64,000 bases of DNA. Origin: Paraburkholderia sp. FT54. Its GTDB lineage: Bacteria; Pseudomonadota; Gammaproteobacteria; Burkholderiales; Burkholderiaceae. The first letter of the stretch is position 1. Every line of letters begins with the position of its first letter. The stretch spans positions 372,001-436,000 of the forward strand of contig NZ_CP134196.1 in the NCBI RefSeq assembly GCF_031585635.1. Reading direction: 5' to 3'. The notes below the pieces were generated by a model. The model was not told where the DNA came from. It did not search any database and saw only the letters and a program-made list of their open reading frames with translations. The translations under genes were made by a program, and so were the position numbers. Positions 9,771 through 18,008 of the stretch are shown here, one piece after another.

Positions 9771-11075
9771 ATGCTGCCATTACTGGGGCTCGCCACCATC
9801 GTCGTATTGCTCGGCGCGATTCTGTCGAAACGCATGTCGCCGCTGGTGGCGCTCATCATCGTGCCGATTGCGGCGTCGCTTATCGGTGGCTTCGGTTTTC
9901 AGACGAGCAAGTTCGTGATCGACGGGCTCAAGAGTCTCGCGCCGGTCGTCGGCATGTTCGTGTTCGCGATTCTTTACTTCGGCACCATCACCGACGCGGG
10001 CACGCTCGATCCGATCATCGACCGCATTCTGCGCGCGGTCGGCACGCGGCCCACGCGTATCGTGATGGGCACCACGCTGCTCGCGCTGCTGATCCATCTG
10101 GACGGCTCCGGCGCCGTCTGCTTTCTGGTTACGATTCCCGCCATGCTGCCGCTCTACGATCGCCTGAAGATGGACCGGCGCGTGCTGGCCGCAGCGGTTT
10201 CGATGGCGGCCGGCATCAACTTTCTGCCGTGGACGGGGCCGATGATCCGCGCGTCGGCGTCGCTGCATCTGCCGATCTCGGCGCTGTTCAATCCGCTGAT
10301 TCCGGTGCAGGCGATCGGCCTCGTGTTCGTGTTCGGCATGGCGTTCTGGCTTGGGCGGCGCGAGGAAAAACGGCTCGGCCTCACGGCCGCGAGCGGTTCG
10401 GTGCCCATGCCAAAACGCGAACTTACGCCCGACGAACAGGCGCTGCGCCGGCCGAAGAACTTCTGGTTCAACATCGTGCTGACGCTGGTGGTGCTCGGCA
10501 CGATGGTCGTGATGGGCGAGAAGATTCCGCCGGCGATCATGTTCATGGTCGGCCTGTGCATCGCGCTGATGGTGAACTATCCGAACGTCGATATGCAGCG
10601 CAAACGGATCGACGCGCATGCTCGCGCGGCCCTGATGATGGCCGGCATTCTGCTCGCGGCCGGCGTGTTCACCGGCGTGATGCAAGGCAGCGGCATGCTG
10701 AAAGCGATGGCGCAGGCGGCGGTTGGATTCGTACCGCCCGCGATGGCGAGTCATATCCCCGTTGCGCTCGGCTTGCTGTCCATGCCGCTCAGCATGTTGT
10801 TCGACCCCGACTCGTTCTATTTCGGCGTGCTGCCGGTGATCGCCGAAGTCGCCGGCCAACTCGGCGTGCCCGCCGTGCATGTCGGCCAGGCCGCCTTGCT
10901 CGGCCAGATGACCACCGGCTTCCCGGTCAGCCCGCTGACACCGGCCACTTTCCTCGTAGTCGGCCTGTGCGGGATCGACCTCGCCGACCATCAGAAATTC
11001 ACGTTTCCCCTGCTGTTCGGCGCGTCGGTCGTCATGACGATTGCCTGCGTCGCGCTGGGGATATTCTCACTGTGA
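9771..11075 (+). CDS. CitMHS-family citrate/organic acid transporter
   Basis: A 434-residue inner-membrane protein with about 12 hydrophobic segments, matching the CitMHS family of proton-coupled symporters that take up metal-citrate complexes or related acids. Recognisable features are the opening MLPLLGLATIVVLLGAIL, the HLDGSGAVCF segment and a symmetric second half containing PLSMLFDPDSFYFG. GGAG lies 9 nt upstream of the ATG. It is the first gene of an operon with an AtuA-family protein and a small partner, divergent from a LysR gene. The partners suggest the substrate is not simply citrate fed to the TCA cycle but an acid that needs the AtuA-type enzyme. The exact substrate is unknown. 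Confidence 0.9.
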   Translation: MLPLLGLATIVVLLGAILSKRMSPLVALIIVPIAASLIGGFGFQTSKFVIDGLKSLAPVVGMFVFAILYFGTITDAGTLDPIIDRILRAVGTRPTRIVMGTTLLALLIHLDGSGAVCFLVTIPAMLPLYDRLKMDRRVLAAAVSMAAGINFLPWTGPMIRASASLHLPISALFNPLIPVQAIGLVFVFGMAFWLGRREEKRLGLTAASGSVPMPKRELTPDEQALRRPKNFWFNIVLTLVVLGTMVVMGEKIPPAIMFMVGLCIALMVNYPNVDMQRKRIDAHARAALMMAGILLAAGVFTGVMQGSGMLKAMAQAAVGFVPPAMASHIPVALGLLSMPLSMLFDPDSFYFGVLPVIAEVAGQLGVPAVHVGQAALLGQMTTGFPVSPLTPATFLVVGLCGIDLADHQKFTFPLLFGASVVMTIACVALGIFSL

Positions 11076-11104
11076 GCCTCACTGAACGAACGGACGTGAC
11101 CAGC

Positions 11105-12463
11105 ATGACAGCCACTCAATCTCAACGTACGGTGCGCATCGGCGCGGGCGCGGGCTATTCCGGCGACCGCATCGAACCCGCTGTCGAATTGGCGGAACAC
11201 GGCGCGCTCGATTACCTGGTCTTCGAGTGCCTTGCCGAACGCACGATTGCGATCGCGCAGCAGGCGCGCAGCAAGGACCCGGAACTCGGCTACGACCCGT
11301 TGCTCGAAACGCGCATGAAGGCAGTGTTGCCCGCCGCGTTGCGCAACGGCGTGCGCATCATTTCGAACATGGGTGCGGCGAATCCGCTCGCGGCGGCGCG
11401 CAAGACCGCTGAGATCGCGCGCTCGCTCGGTCTTGGCGATGTGAAGATTGCCGCGGTCACCGGCGACGATGTGCTCGACGCCGTTCGCCAAAGCGATTTG
11501 TGCTTCGTGGAATCCGGCGAGCGTGTGTCGGACTACCGGGACCGGCTCGTGTCCGCGAACGCCTATCTCGGCGCGAGCGCGCTCGTCGATGCGCTCGCGG
11601 CCGGCGCGCAGATCGTGTTGACCGGACGCGTGGCCGATCCATCGCTGTTCGTCGCGCCGCTGATTCACGAATTCGGCTGGCGCATGGACGACTGGCAGAC
11701 ACTCGGCCAGGCGACGGTGACCGGCCATCTGCTCGAATGCGCGGGGCAAATCACCGGCGGCTATTTCGCGGATCCGGGCTTCAAGGATGTTCCCGCATTG
11801 GCGAGGCTCGGTTTTCCGATTGCCGAAGTCGGGCCGGACGGCGCGGTGGTCATCACCAAGCTCGCGCAAGCCGGCGGGCGGGTCACTGAAGCGACCTGCA
11901 AGGAACAACTGCTGTACGAGATTCACGATCCGCGGCGCTATCTGCAACCGGACGTGGTCGCGGATTTTTCACAGGTGCGCGTCGCGCAGGAAGCGCTGGA
12001 CCGCGTTCGCGTGAGCGGCGGGCGAGGCACGCCGCGTACGGATACGCTGAAGGTGTCGGTTGCTTATTTCGACGGTTATATCGGCGAAGGGCAAATTTCG
12101 TACGGCGGTCCCGGCGCGTTGGCGCGTGCGCGGCTCGCACTCGATATCGTGCGGGAACGGCTCACGCTGACCGGCGTGCAGACGCGTGAATTGCGCTTCG
12201 ATCTGATCGGCGTGAATGCATTGCATGGCGAAACGGCGGCTGCCGGTTACGCCGAGCCATACGAAGTGCGTGCGCGCGTGGCGGGGCGCACGATTTCGCT
12301 CGCGCAAGCCGTGCAGATCGGTAACGAGGTGGAGACGCTTTACACCAACGGTCCGGCGGGCGGAGGCGGCGTCACGAAGTCGGCCCGCGAGGTCGTCGCG
12401 GTGCAATCGGTTTTGCTGCCGCGCGAGCATGTGACACCGGTGTTCTCGATGGTGGAGGCGTGA
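11105..12463 (+). CDS. AtuA-family (DUF1446) protein
   Basis: A 452-residue cytoplasmic protein of the DUF1446/acyclic-terpene-utilisation AtuA family: RIGAGAGYSGDRIEPA at the start, SNMGAANPLAAARKTAEIA near residue 85, VLTGRVADPSLFVAPLIHEFGW mid-protein and a Gly-rich GPAGGGGV near the C-terminus. Members occur in catabolic operons for branched acids, but the reaction is not established to my knowledge. The ATG at 11105 begins the conserved region; a GTG at 11072, overlapping the transporter stop as GTGA, is a credible alternative that would couple translation. It is followed one base later by its small partner gene. Related but catabolically different operons use the same pair, so I do not assign terpene use. 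Confidence 0.88.
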   Translation: MTATQSQRTVRIGAGAGYSGDRIEPAVELAEHGALDYLVFECLAERTIAIAQQARSKDPELGYDPLLETRMKAVLPAALRNGVRIISNMGAANPLAAARKTAEIARSLGLGDVKIAAVTGDDVLDAVRQSDLCFVESGERVSDYRDRLVSANAYLGASALVDALAAGAQIVLTGRVADPSLFVAPLIHEFGWRMDDWQTLGQATVTGHLLECAGQITGGYFADPGFKDVPALARLGFPIAEVGPDGAVVITKLAQAGGRVTEATCKEQLLYEIHDPRRYLQPDVVADFSQVRVAQEALDRVRVSGGRGTPRTDTLKVSVAYFDGYIGEGQISYGGPGALARARLALDIVRERLTLTGVQTRELRFDLIGVNALHGETAAAGYAEPYEVRARVAGRTISLAQAVQIGNEVETLYTNGPAGGGGVTKSAREVVAVQSVLLPREHVTPVFSMVEA

Positions 12464-12464
12464 G

Positions 12465-12779
12465 ATGAAATTACGTGAGCTGGCTCATTCGCGTACCGGC
12501 GACAAAGGCAATACGCTGAACATCTCGGTGATCTGTTATGAGGCGCGGCACTACGATCACCTGCGAGCGGTTCTGACGCCGGCGCGCGTGAAGGCCCATC
12601 TCGGCGATGTGGTACGTGGGGATGTCGTGCGTCATGAACTGCCTGCTATCGGCGCGTTCAACTTCGTGCTGGGTCATGCGCTCGGTGGAGGCGTGACGCG
12701 TTCGCTCGCGCTCGACGCGCACGGCAAATCATTGAGTTCCGCGTTGATGGATCTCGATGTCGAGGCCCCCGCTTCGTAG
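12465..12779 (+). CDS. Small AtuA-partner protein (ferredoxin-fold type)
   Basis: A 104-residue soluble protein beginning MKLRELAHSRTGDKGNTLNI, the pattern of the small domain that accompanies AtuA/DUF1446 proteins either as a separate gene or as a fused C-terminal domain. GGAGG lies just before the ATG, and the gene starts one base after the AtuA stop, so the two are co-translated. The conserved SRTGDKGN motif at 9-16 and the HALGGG segment at about 70-76 are probable ligand or subunit contacts. Stoichiometric complex formation with AtuA is likely from context; the biochemical role is unknown. Confidence 0.85.
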   Translation: MKLRELAHSRTGDKGNTLNISVICYEARHYDHLRAVLTPARVKAHLGDVVRGDVVRHELPAIGAFNFVLGHALGGGVTRSLALDAHGKSLSSALMDLDVEAPAS

Positions 12780-13121
12780 CACGCGGCTGCGCCGCCCTCA
12801 GGCGACCGCTTCTTCCCAGGGCGGCACCGGCTGCCACGCTTCGAGCAGTTCATCGTCACGCGAGCCTCAAGCACGTGCTCGACAAATAGCCGGCATGCTG
12901 TTGAAACACAGTTGCCGCGCCATCGAAACAATCGGTAATGGGCGTGCAGTCCACGACGCGCAAGGGTTTCGGCGCATTGCGGACTGCACGCTCCGAAGTA
13001 TCCGGAGCGGCGGCCCGTTTTTCTTCGCGAGTTGCGTCTATAGATTGTGAGTCAACGCCGGACAGCGCCGAGAAGCGCTCGGCGGCACTCATTCACCGGA
13101 TCAACTTCAAGAGAAAACGTC
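12780..13121. other. Leader region before the OYE gene with inverted repeats
   Basis: No supported gene. A perfect 10-bp inverted repeat, CGTGCAGTCC (12943-12952) and GGACTGCACG (12981-12990), is directly followed by a small hairpin, GCTCCG-N7-CGGAGC (12990-13008), then GGCGGCCCGTTTTT. The last element resembles a weak intrinsic terminator about 100 bp before the OYE start, so the region could be an attenuator-like leader or simply the end of the AtuA operon. Short open frames here show no family signal. Confidence 0.45.
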
Positions 13122-14231
13122 ATGAGCAAGCTTTTCACCCCCGTCAAAGTCGGACCTTATGAATTGGCGCATCGCGTCGTGCTCGCACCGCTGACCCGCA
13201 TGCGTGCCGAAGACGGCGCGCGGCCCGGTCGACTGATGGCCGAGTATTACGCGCAACGCACTTCCGCGGGCGCATTGCTGATCGGCGAGGCGACCATTGC
13301 CGCACCCGACGGCAACGGTTACCTCGGCGCCCCTGGCCTCTACGACGACAGCCAGATCGCCGGCTGGCGCGAAGTCACCGACGCGGTGCGCGAAAGGGGC
13401 GGCAAGATCTTCCTGCAGTTGTATCACGCGGGACGTCAGTCGAATGCCGAGTTGCAGCCGGAAGGACGCCGGCCGGTCGGCCCGTCGGAAGTGCTGCACG
13501 GCGGCGTTGCTTATACCAGGGCGGGCTGGATTCCGAACACGCCTAACCGCGCGCTGGAGATCGACGAGATCGCCGCAATCGTGGAGAGTTTTCGCACGGC
13601 GGCTGAACGCGGCGTGAAGGCTGGCTTCGACGGCGTCGAATTGCACGCGGCGAATGGCTATCTGTTCGACCAGTTCCTGCAGGACGGCAGCAACAAGCGC
13701 ACGGATGCCTATGGCGGTTCGTTCGAGAATCGTGCGCGCTTTCTGATGGAAGCCACCCGTGCGGTGATTTCCGTGTGGGGCAGCAACAAGGTCGCCGTGC
13801 GTCTCGGACCGAGCGGCTCATGGGGCGATATGTCGGACAGCGATCCGGTCGGCCTTTTTACCTACGCCGCGGCCGAACTGGCCAGGCTCGATCTCGCGTA
13901 TCTGCACCTGATCGAGCCGCGCATCGCCGGCAATGTCGAAGATGAAAGCCGCGATCCGAACCCGGTCGCCGCGCAGACGATCCGTCAACACTACGCGGGG
14001 ACGATCATCGCCGCGGGCGGCTTCAAGCGTGAATCGGCGGAAGCGGTCCTCGCCGATGGCGATGCCGACCTCGTTGCGTTCGGCCGCGATTTCATCGCCA
14101 ATCCGGATCTGCCGGAACGGTTGCGCCGCAAGCTGCCGCTCAATAGGTACGACCGGCCGACGTTCTTCGGTGGCACGGAAGTGGGCTACACGGACTATCC
14201 GTTTTACGAGGAAGAGACGGTCAGCGCATAA
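13122..14231 (+). CDS. Old Yellow Enzyme family NADH:flavin oxidoreductase (NemA-like)
   Basis: A 369-residue FMN-dependent ene-reductase of the classical OYE group, which reduces activated alkenes, quinones, nitro compounds or N-ethylmaleimide with NAD(P)H. The TIM barrel opens with LFTPVKVGPYELAHRVVLAPLTRMR, the substrate pair His175/Asn178 lies in VELHAANGYLFDQFL, and the phosphate-binding GGF near residue 305 is present. The ATG at 13122 is chosen because family similarity begins there and GAGA precedes it. It converges on a minus-strand LysR gene and a NemR-like TetR gene, a grouping that suggests electrophile-responsive control, as for E. coli nemRA. The natural substrate is unknown. 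Confidence 0.92.
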   Translation: MSKLFTPVKVGPYELAHRVVLAPLTRMRAEDGARPGRLMAEYYAQRTSAGALLIGEATIAAPDGNGYLGAPGLYDDSQIAGWREVTDAVRERGGKIFLQLYHAGRQSNAELQPEGRRPVGPSEVLHGGVAYTRAGWIPNTPNRALEIDEIAAIVESFRTAAERGVKAGFDGVELHAANGYLFDQFLQDGSNKRTDAYGGSFENRARFLMEATRAVISVWGSNKVAVRLGPSGSWGDMSDSDPVGLFTYAAAELARLDLAYLHLIEPRIAGNVEDESRDPNPVAAQTIRQHYAGTIIAAGGFKRESAEAVLADGDADLVAFGRDFIANPDLPERLRRKLPLNRYDRPTFFGGTEVGYTDYPFYEEETVSA

Positions 14232-14365
14232 GTGCGTTGATGGTCGAAGCGCGTCTTGTGAAAGCCGGTGTGTTCAGTGTGTTGCTGAATACGCTGGTTT
14301 TTTCGTGCGACGGCGACCTTCGTTGAGAAGTCCCGAGCGCCACCAGGCGGCAGACTGAAGCTCAA

Positions 14366-15382
14366 TCAAGCGTGGCCAGCAGCCGTTGCCGCCGCGGCGG
14401 AAACCGGAAACAGATGCTCGCTCAGGTAATCGACGAAGACTCGCGCTTTGGGCGAGATCTGTCGCCCGGACGGCCACAGCGCGCGAAACACGGTGGGCGT
14501 ATCCGTGTACGGCTGCAGCACGGCAACCAGCGAACCCCGCGCGAGCTGGGCGCGTATCGTGAAGTCGGGCACGCAGGCAAGGCCCAGGTTCTGTTCGGCG
14601 AGCATGGTCAAAGGCTCGACGGCGGTGGCGATGGCCACCGTCGAAAGCTCGATGTCCAGCGTTTCGCCGTCGCGGATCAACGGCCAGCGGCGCAGTTTGT
14701 TGGAGGTCGGAAAACGGTGTTGCAGGCACGCGTGGCCGCGCAGCTGTTCGGGTTCGGTGGGCACGCCGCGCTGCGCGAGGTAAGCGGGCGAACCGACAAT
14801 CACATGCCGGAACGTGCCCATCGCGCGCGTGACGAGCGTTGAGTCGGCCGCGTCGCCGGTGCGGGTCACGACATCGAAGCCTTCCTCGATCACATCGACC
14901 ATGCGGTCGGAGAAGTCGATATCGAGCACGATGTCCGGGTACGTCTTCATGAAAGCGGCAATCACCGGCATCATCAGCGTGCTCACCATGGGCATGCTGA
15001 CGCGCAGCAGTCCGCGCGGTGCGGAATTGGCGAGCGCCAGTTCGGACTCCGCCGCTTCGATTTCTCCGATGATGCGCTGGCAGCGCGTCAGAAAGATCGC
15101 GCCCTCGGGCGTCAACGCAATGCTGCGCGTGCTGCGGTGAAAGAGGCGCACGCCGAGCCGTCCTTCGAGCCGCGAGATCGCCTTGCCGACCGCTGACGAC
15201 GAAATGCCCAACTGGCGGCCCGCTTCAGTGAAGCTGCGGGTTTCGGCGGCGCGCACGAACACGTTGAGCGAGCCGAACCGGTCCATGGCGCCCGGCGAAG
15301 CGCTGCTCTCGCCGCCCGCAGGCGGCGCCGGAGAGCGCGCCGCGACTGCGGCGGGACGGCCTGCGTAATTGGACGGCGTCAT
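14366..15382 (-). CDS. LysR-family transcriptional regulator
   Basis: A 338-residue LTTR. The HTH lies at about 33-92 (MDRFGSLNVFVRAAETRSF, then GISSSAVGKAISRLE) and the effector domain follows. The protein carries an unusual 32-residue Pro/Ala-rich N-terminal extension. I keep this start because AAGGAG sits directly before the ATG at 15382, whereas the internal ATG at 15286, where family similarity begins, has no clear ribosome-binding site. The gene is 13 bp downstream of the TetR gene and so probably co-transcribed with it. It converges on the OYE gene. Confidence 0.88.
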   Translation of the reverse strand: MTPSNYAGRPAAVAARSPAPPAGGESSASPGAMDRFGSLNVFVRAAETRSFTEAGRQLGISSSAVGKAISRLEGRLGVRLFHRSTRSIALTPEGAIFLTRCQRIIGEIEAAESELALANSAPRGLLRVSMPMVSTLMMPVIAAFMKTYPDIVLDIDFSDRMVDVIEEGFDVVTRTGDAADSTLVTRAMGTFRHVIVGSPAYLAQRGVPTEPEQLRGHACLQHRFPTSNKLRRWPLIRDGETLDIELSTVAIATAVEPLTMLAEQNLGLACVPDFTIRAQLARGSLVAVLQPYTDTPTVFRALWPSGRQISPKARVFVDYLSEHLFPVSAAAATAAGHA

Positions 15383-15395
15383 CGGGAGCTCCTTG

Positions 15396-15980
15396 TCAGG
15401 CCCGCTGCAAAACGCTGGAAAACAGCACTTCCTTCAGATTGACGACCGGCGCCGGATCACGCTGCGCTTTGGCGAGCAGAAACGCGCCTTGCATCGACGA
15501 CACGATGAACGTGGCGAGTTGCTCGCAGTTCGTATCGGCTCGCACCTCGCGCGCCGCCACGGCGGCTCGCAGACAATATAGAACGGACTTTTCGATTTCG
15601 GCGAAGATCGCATTCAGCCGCGAGCGGATCGCTTCGCTGTCGCTCGAGTCGGCGGCGAAGTTGCCCAGCAGGCAGCCATTGCGCGAATCGTTCTGGCTGA
15701 TGAGCCTGATATGCACGTCGATGTATTTGCCGAGACGGTACAGCGGTTTCAGTTCGTCGTTGAGCAGCGTGTCGTGCATCTCGCCACGCGCCCGCTCGAA
15801 ATACAGTTCGATCACTTCGAGGCCGAATGCTTCTTTCGACGTGAAGTGGTTCGTGAACGAGCCATGCGGTACGCCCGCCGCCTTGACGATGTCCCGCACG
15901 CTCGATCCGTTGAATCCGAATTCGTGGATGACGCGCATGCCTTCGGCGATCAGCGTGTCTTTGTGTGAAGGTTTCGGCAT
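15396..15980 (-). CDS. TetR/AcrR-family repressor, NemR-like
   Basis: A 194-residue TetR-type repressor. The N-terminal HTH (residues 8-55: GFNGSSVRDIVKAAGVPHGSF, then SKEAFG) and an all-helical ligand domain are evident. The segment NGCLLGNFAADSSD places Cys103 where the redox- and electrophile-sensing Cys106 lies in E. coli NemR (GCLTVKLSAE), which makes an electrophile sensor plausible. The ATG at 15980 has GAGAG upstream; an earlier in-frame start at 16046 would put the gene through the hairpin described below. It is followed by a LysR gene and faces the OYE gene beyond it. Targets probably include its own promoter and the SDR/oxidoreductase cluster or the OYE gene. Confidence 0.88.
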   Translation of the reverse strand: MPKPSHKDTLIAEGMRVIHEFGFNGSSVRDIVKAAGVPHGSFTNHFTSKEAFGLEVIELYFERARGEMHDTLLNDELKPLYRLGKYIDVHIRLISQNDSRNGCLLGNFAADSSDSEAIRSRLNAIFAEIEKSVLYCLRAAVAAREVRADTNCEQLATFIVSSMQGAFLLAKAQRDPAPVVNLKEVLFSSVLQRA

Positions 15981-16007
15981 GGTCGGAAGCTCTCTGGCAA
16001 TACAGGC

Positions 16008-16039
16008 GCCCCGCATTGTGTCATGCACAAGTGCGGGGC
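16008..16039. promoter_or_regulatory. Nested palindrome before the TetR gene (likely operator/hairpin)
   Basis: GCCCCGCA (16008-16015) pairs with TGCGGGGC (16032-16039), and inside them TTGTG-TCATG-CACAA (16016-16030) forms a 15-bp palindrome with one bulged base. It sits 28 bp upstream of the TetR ATG in the short gap after the Gfo/Idh/MocA gene. The inner palindrome has the size and symmetry of a TetR operator. No T-run follows, so it is not a typical terminator. Confidence 0.5.
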
Positions 16040-16058
16040 GGCGCATGGGTGGACCGCG

Positions 16059-17180
16059 TCAGTCCAGTTCGATATGGCGGCCGCTGTTCGATGATTCTAC
16101 GGCGGCGTCGAGCAGCCTGTGCAGACGGACCGCGTGCTCGAAGCTCGGCGCGGTGCGGCTGCCGGTGCGGACGTCGTCGGCGAAGGCGGCGTACAACTGG
16201 GCCAACTCCAGCACGGCCGACGGCAAATCCGACGGCGGCAGCCGGTCATACGACGCGGGCACCGGCAGCGCCGCGAGCGGCAGGTTGTTGCCGTGCGCGC
16301 CTCCGATCACGTAGTCGTCGCCGACATTGCCGAACGCCGAACGATTGGTGATGCGCAGATCGCCTTCCGTACCGGTGATATCGATCTGCACGCCCGAGCC
16401 GTTGCGCTTGCCGCCTTCGATATGCACGGATACCACCGCGCCGTCTGCCAGGCGGCCCGCGAGCACGAGCTGATCGGGCGTGGTGGTCGGCATGACTTCG
16501 CCGGTCTCCGCGATCGTCACCTGCTCGAACTGATTGACGCTCAATGCGGCAATGCTGTGCGGCCAGCCCGTCGCGTCGAACAGCATGTCGAGGAAGTGGC
16601 CTGCGTAAATCGCAATCACGCTCGAGAAGTTTTCCGGAGGCACGGTCCAGCGCAGCGATTGCGAACGCAGCGCCTGGAAGTAATTCATGCTCACGTGAAT
16701 GCGTACCGAGCGCAGCTTGCCGACGTAGCCTTGCGCGATCAGATCGCGCATGTAACGGTTGTGCGGCGCGAGCCGCCGTTGCAACCCGACCACGTGACGC
16801 ACATTGGCTTCGCGCGCAAGCTCGATCAATTCCTGCGAGGTTGCGACGCTCGGCGTCAGCGGCCATTCGCAATAGATGTCCTTGCCGGCTGCGATCGCGG
16901 CGCGCACGCCTTCCGCGTGCTGCGGCGCCGTCGTCAGAACGATGACCAGATCGACTTCGGGATGCTGGACCAGTTCGTCGAGTGAATCGACTACGTATTT
17001 GAAGCCGTAGCGTTCGGCGACGGCCTCGGCCGCTTCGTGGCGCTGGCTGAACACGGCGGTCAGTTCGTATTGGGGCAACAGGCTCAGCACGCGCACGTGC
17101 CCGTGTCGCGCCCAGTTGCCTACGCCGACGATACCGACCCGGATCGGGGCGGCACTGGATACTGCGGAATTTTCAGTCAT
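16059..17180 (-). CDS. Gfo/Idh/MocA-family oxidoreductase
   Basis: A 373-residue NAD(P)-dependent dehydrogenase of the glucose-fructose oxidoreductase/inositol dehydrogenase superfamily. The Rossmann motif VGIVGVGNWARHG is at about 13-25. The family's usual EKP motif appears as CEWPLTPS near residue 105, with Trp where the catalytic Lys normally stands, so the reaction may differ from simple dehydrogenation. The C-terminal alpha/beta sheet domain is complete. It lies between an SDR gene and the TetR gene, all on the minus strand with gaps near 80 bp. The substrate is probably a sugar, polyol or related compound but is not assignable. Confidence 0.87.
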   Translation of the reverse strand: MTENSAVSSAAPIRVGIVGVGNWARHGHVRVLSLLPQYELTAVFSQRHEAAEAVAERYGFKYVVDSLDELVQHPEVDLVIVLTTAPQHAEGVRAAIAAGKDIYCEWPLTPSVATSQELIELAREANVRHVVGLQRRLAPHNRYMRDLIAQGYVGKLRSVRIHVSMNYFQALRSQSLRWTVPPENFSSVIAIYAGHFLDMLFDATGWPHSIAALSVNQFEQVTIAETGEVMPTTTPDQLVLAGRLADGAVVSVHIEGGKRNGSGVQIDITGTEGDLRITNRSAFGNVGDDYVIGGAHGNNLPLAALPVPASYDRLPPSDLPSAVLELAQLYAAFADDVRTGSRTAPSFEHAVRLHRLLDAAVESSNSGRHIELD

Positions 17181-17191
17181 TGGAACACCTG

Positions 17192-17248
17192 CGCGCTAGC
17201 GCGCGACGAGGCCGGCCGGAAACGCGACAAGCTGTTTCCGGCCGGCCC
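17192..17248. repeat. Perfect 13-bp hairpin plus 14-bp palindrome between two genes
   Basis: GGCCGGCCGGAAA (17211-17223) and TTTCCGGCCGGCC (17236-17248) are perfect inverted arms around a 12-bp loop. Next to it, GCGCGCTAGCGCGC (17192-17205) is a perfect palindrome. Both fill the 81-bp gap between the SDR stop and the Gfo/Idh/MocA start. Neither is followed by a T-run, so a role in mRNA stability, attenuation or protein binding is more likely than intrinsic termination. Confidence 0.6.
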
Positions 17249-17261
17249 AAAGAACGATTGA

Positions 17262-18008
17262 TCAGACGCCGGCGAACTGGTCGTTGAACTGCGTGACGAA
17301 TGCGGCTTCGTTCGGGCCGGGGTTGTTGCGCATGGGACGGGCGATCTCGACCAGCGCTTCGTCGGCGTCCGTACCGAGTTCATGCATGGTCTGCTCGATG
17401 AACGGTGCAAGCGGCATGGCGCGCGGTTCATTCCTGCTATCGAGCAAGTCGGTCTGCACCCACGGCGGCGCGATTTCGACGACGCGCACCGACGTGTCCT
17501 TCAGCTTGAAGCGCAGCGATTGCGTGTACGAGTGGATCGCCGCCTTCGTCGACGAGTAGACGCCGGAGATGGCCATCGGCACGAAGCCGAGTACCGACGA
17601 CACATTGACGATCGTCGCGTTGTCTTGTTGCTTCAGATGCTCGACGAGCGCGCCCGTCAGGCGGATCGGACCCATCAGGTTGGTGGTGAGCGTCGAGACG
17701 ATCAGCGCGTCGTCGACCGGTTTGCTGAGGTCGTCGATCTGCATGATGCCGGCGTTGTTGATCAGCACGTTCAGCGACGGATACTGCGCGATCAGCTGCT
17801 GCGAGACCGAGGCGATGCTGCGCGGGTCCGTGATGTCCAGTTCGACCGACTGCATGCCGGGATTGGCGGCAATCGTTTCTTCGAGATTCGCCTTGCGGCG
17901 TCCGGCGATGATGACCTGATTGCCGAGCTTGTGAAACGCTTCGGCGAGTCCGCGGCCGATGCCCGATCCGCCGCCAGTGATGAAAATAGTGTTGCCTGTG
18001 AGTTGCAT
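17262..18008 (-). CDS. SDR-family oxidoreductase (DltE-like)
   Basis: A 248-residue classical short-chain dehydrogenase. The cofactor motif TGGGSGIG is at 11-18, the NNAG motif at 84-87, the catalytic Ser138 in NVSSV, and Tyr151 and Lys155 in YSSTK, so the active site is intact. Overall it resembles the DltE-like/COG3967 group of uncharacterised SDRs that are often controlled by a neighbouring TetR repressor. It is the first gene of a possible four-gene minus-strand run (SDR, Gfo/Idh/MocA, TetR, LysR), although the hairpin after it may separate expression levels. Substrate unknown. Confidence 0.9.
   Translation of the reverse strand: MQLTGNTIFITGGGSGIGRGLAEAFHKLGNQVIIAGRRKANLEETIAANPGMQSVELDITDPRSIASVSQQLIAQYPSLNVLINNAGIMQIDDLSKPVDDALIVSTLTTNLMGPIRLTGALVEHLKQQDNATIVNVSSVLGFVPMAISGVYSSTKAAIHSYTQSLRFKLKDTSVRVVEIAPPWVQTDLLDSRNEPRAMPLAPFIEQTMHELGTDADEALVEIARPMRNNPGPNEAAFVTQFNDQFAGV

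Noticed and set aside
9780..10991. A long minus-strand open frame opposite the CitMHS gene
   Set aside because: It is rich in His, Arg and Asp with no domain, no start signal, and lies fully inside a clear membrane-protein gene. High G+C commonly opens such antisense frames.
14232..14365. Weak TTCAG/CTGAA hairpin followed by a T-run between OYE and LysR
   Set aside because: The stem is only about 5 bp with low G+C, too weak to call a terminator with confidence.
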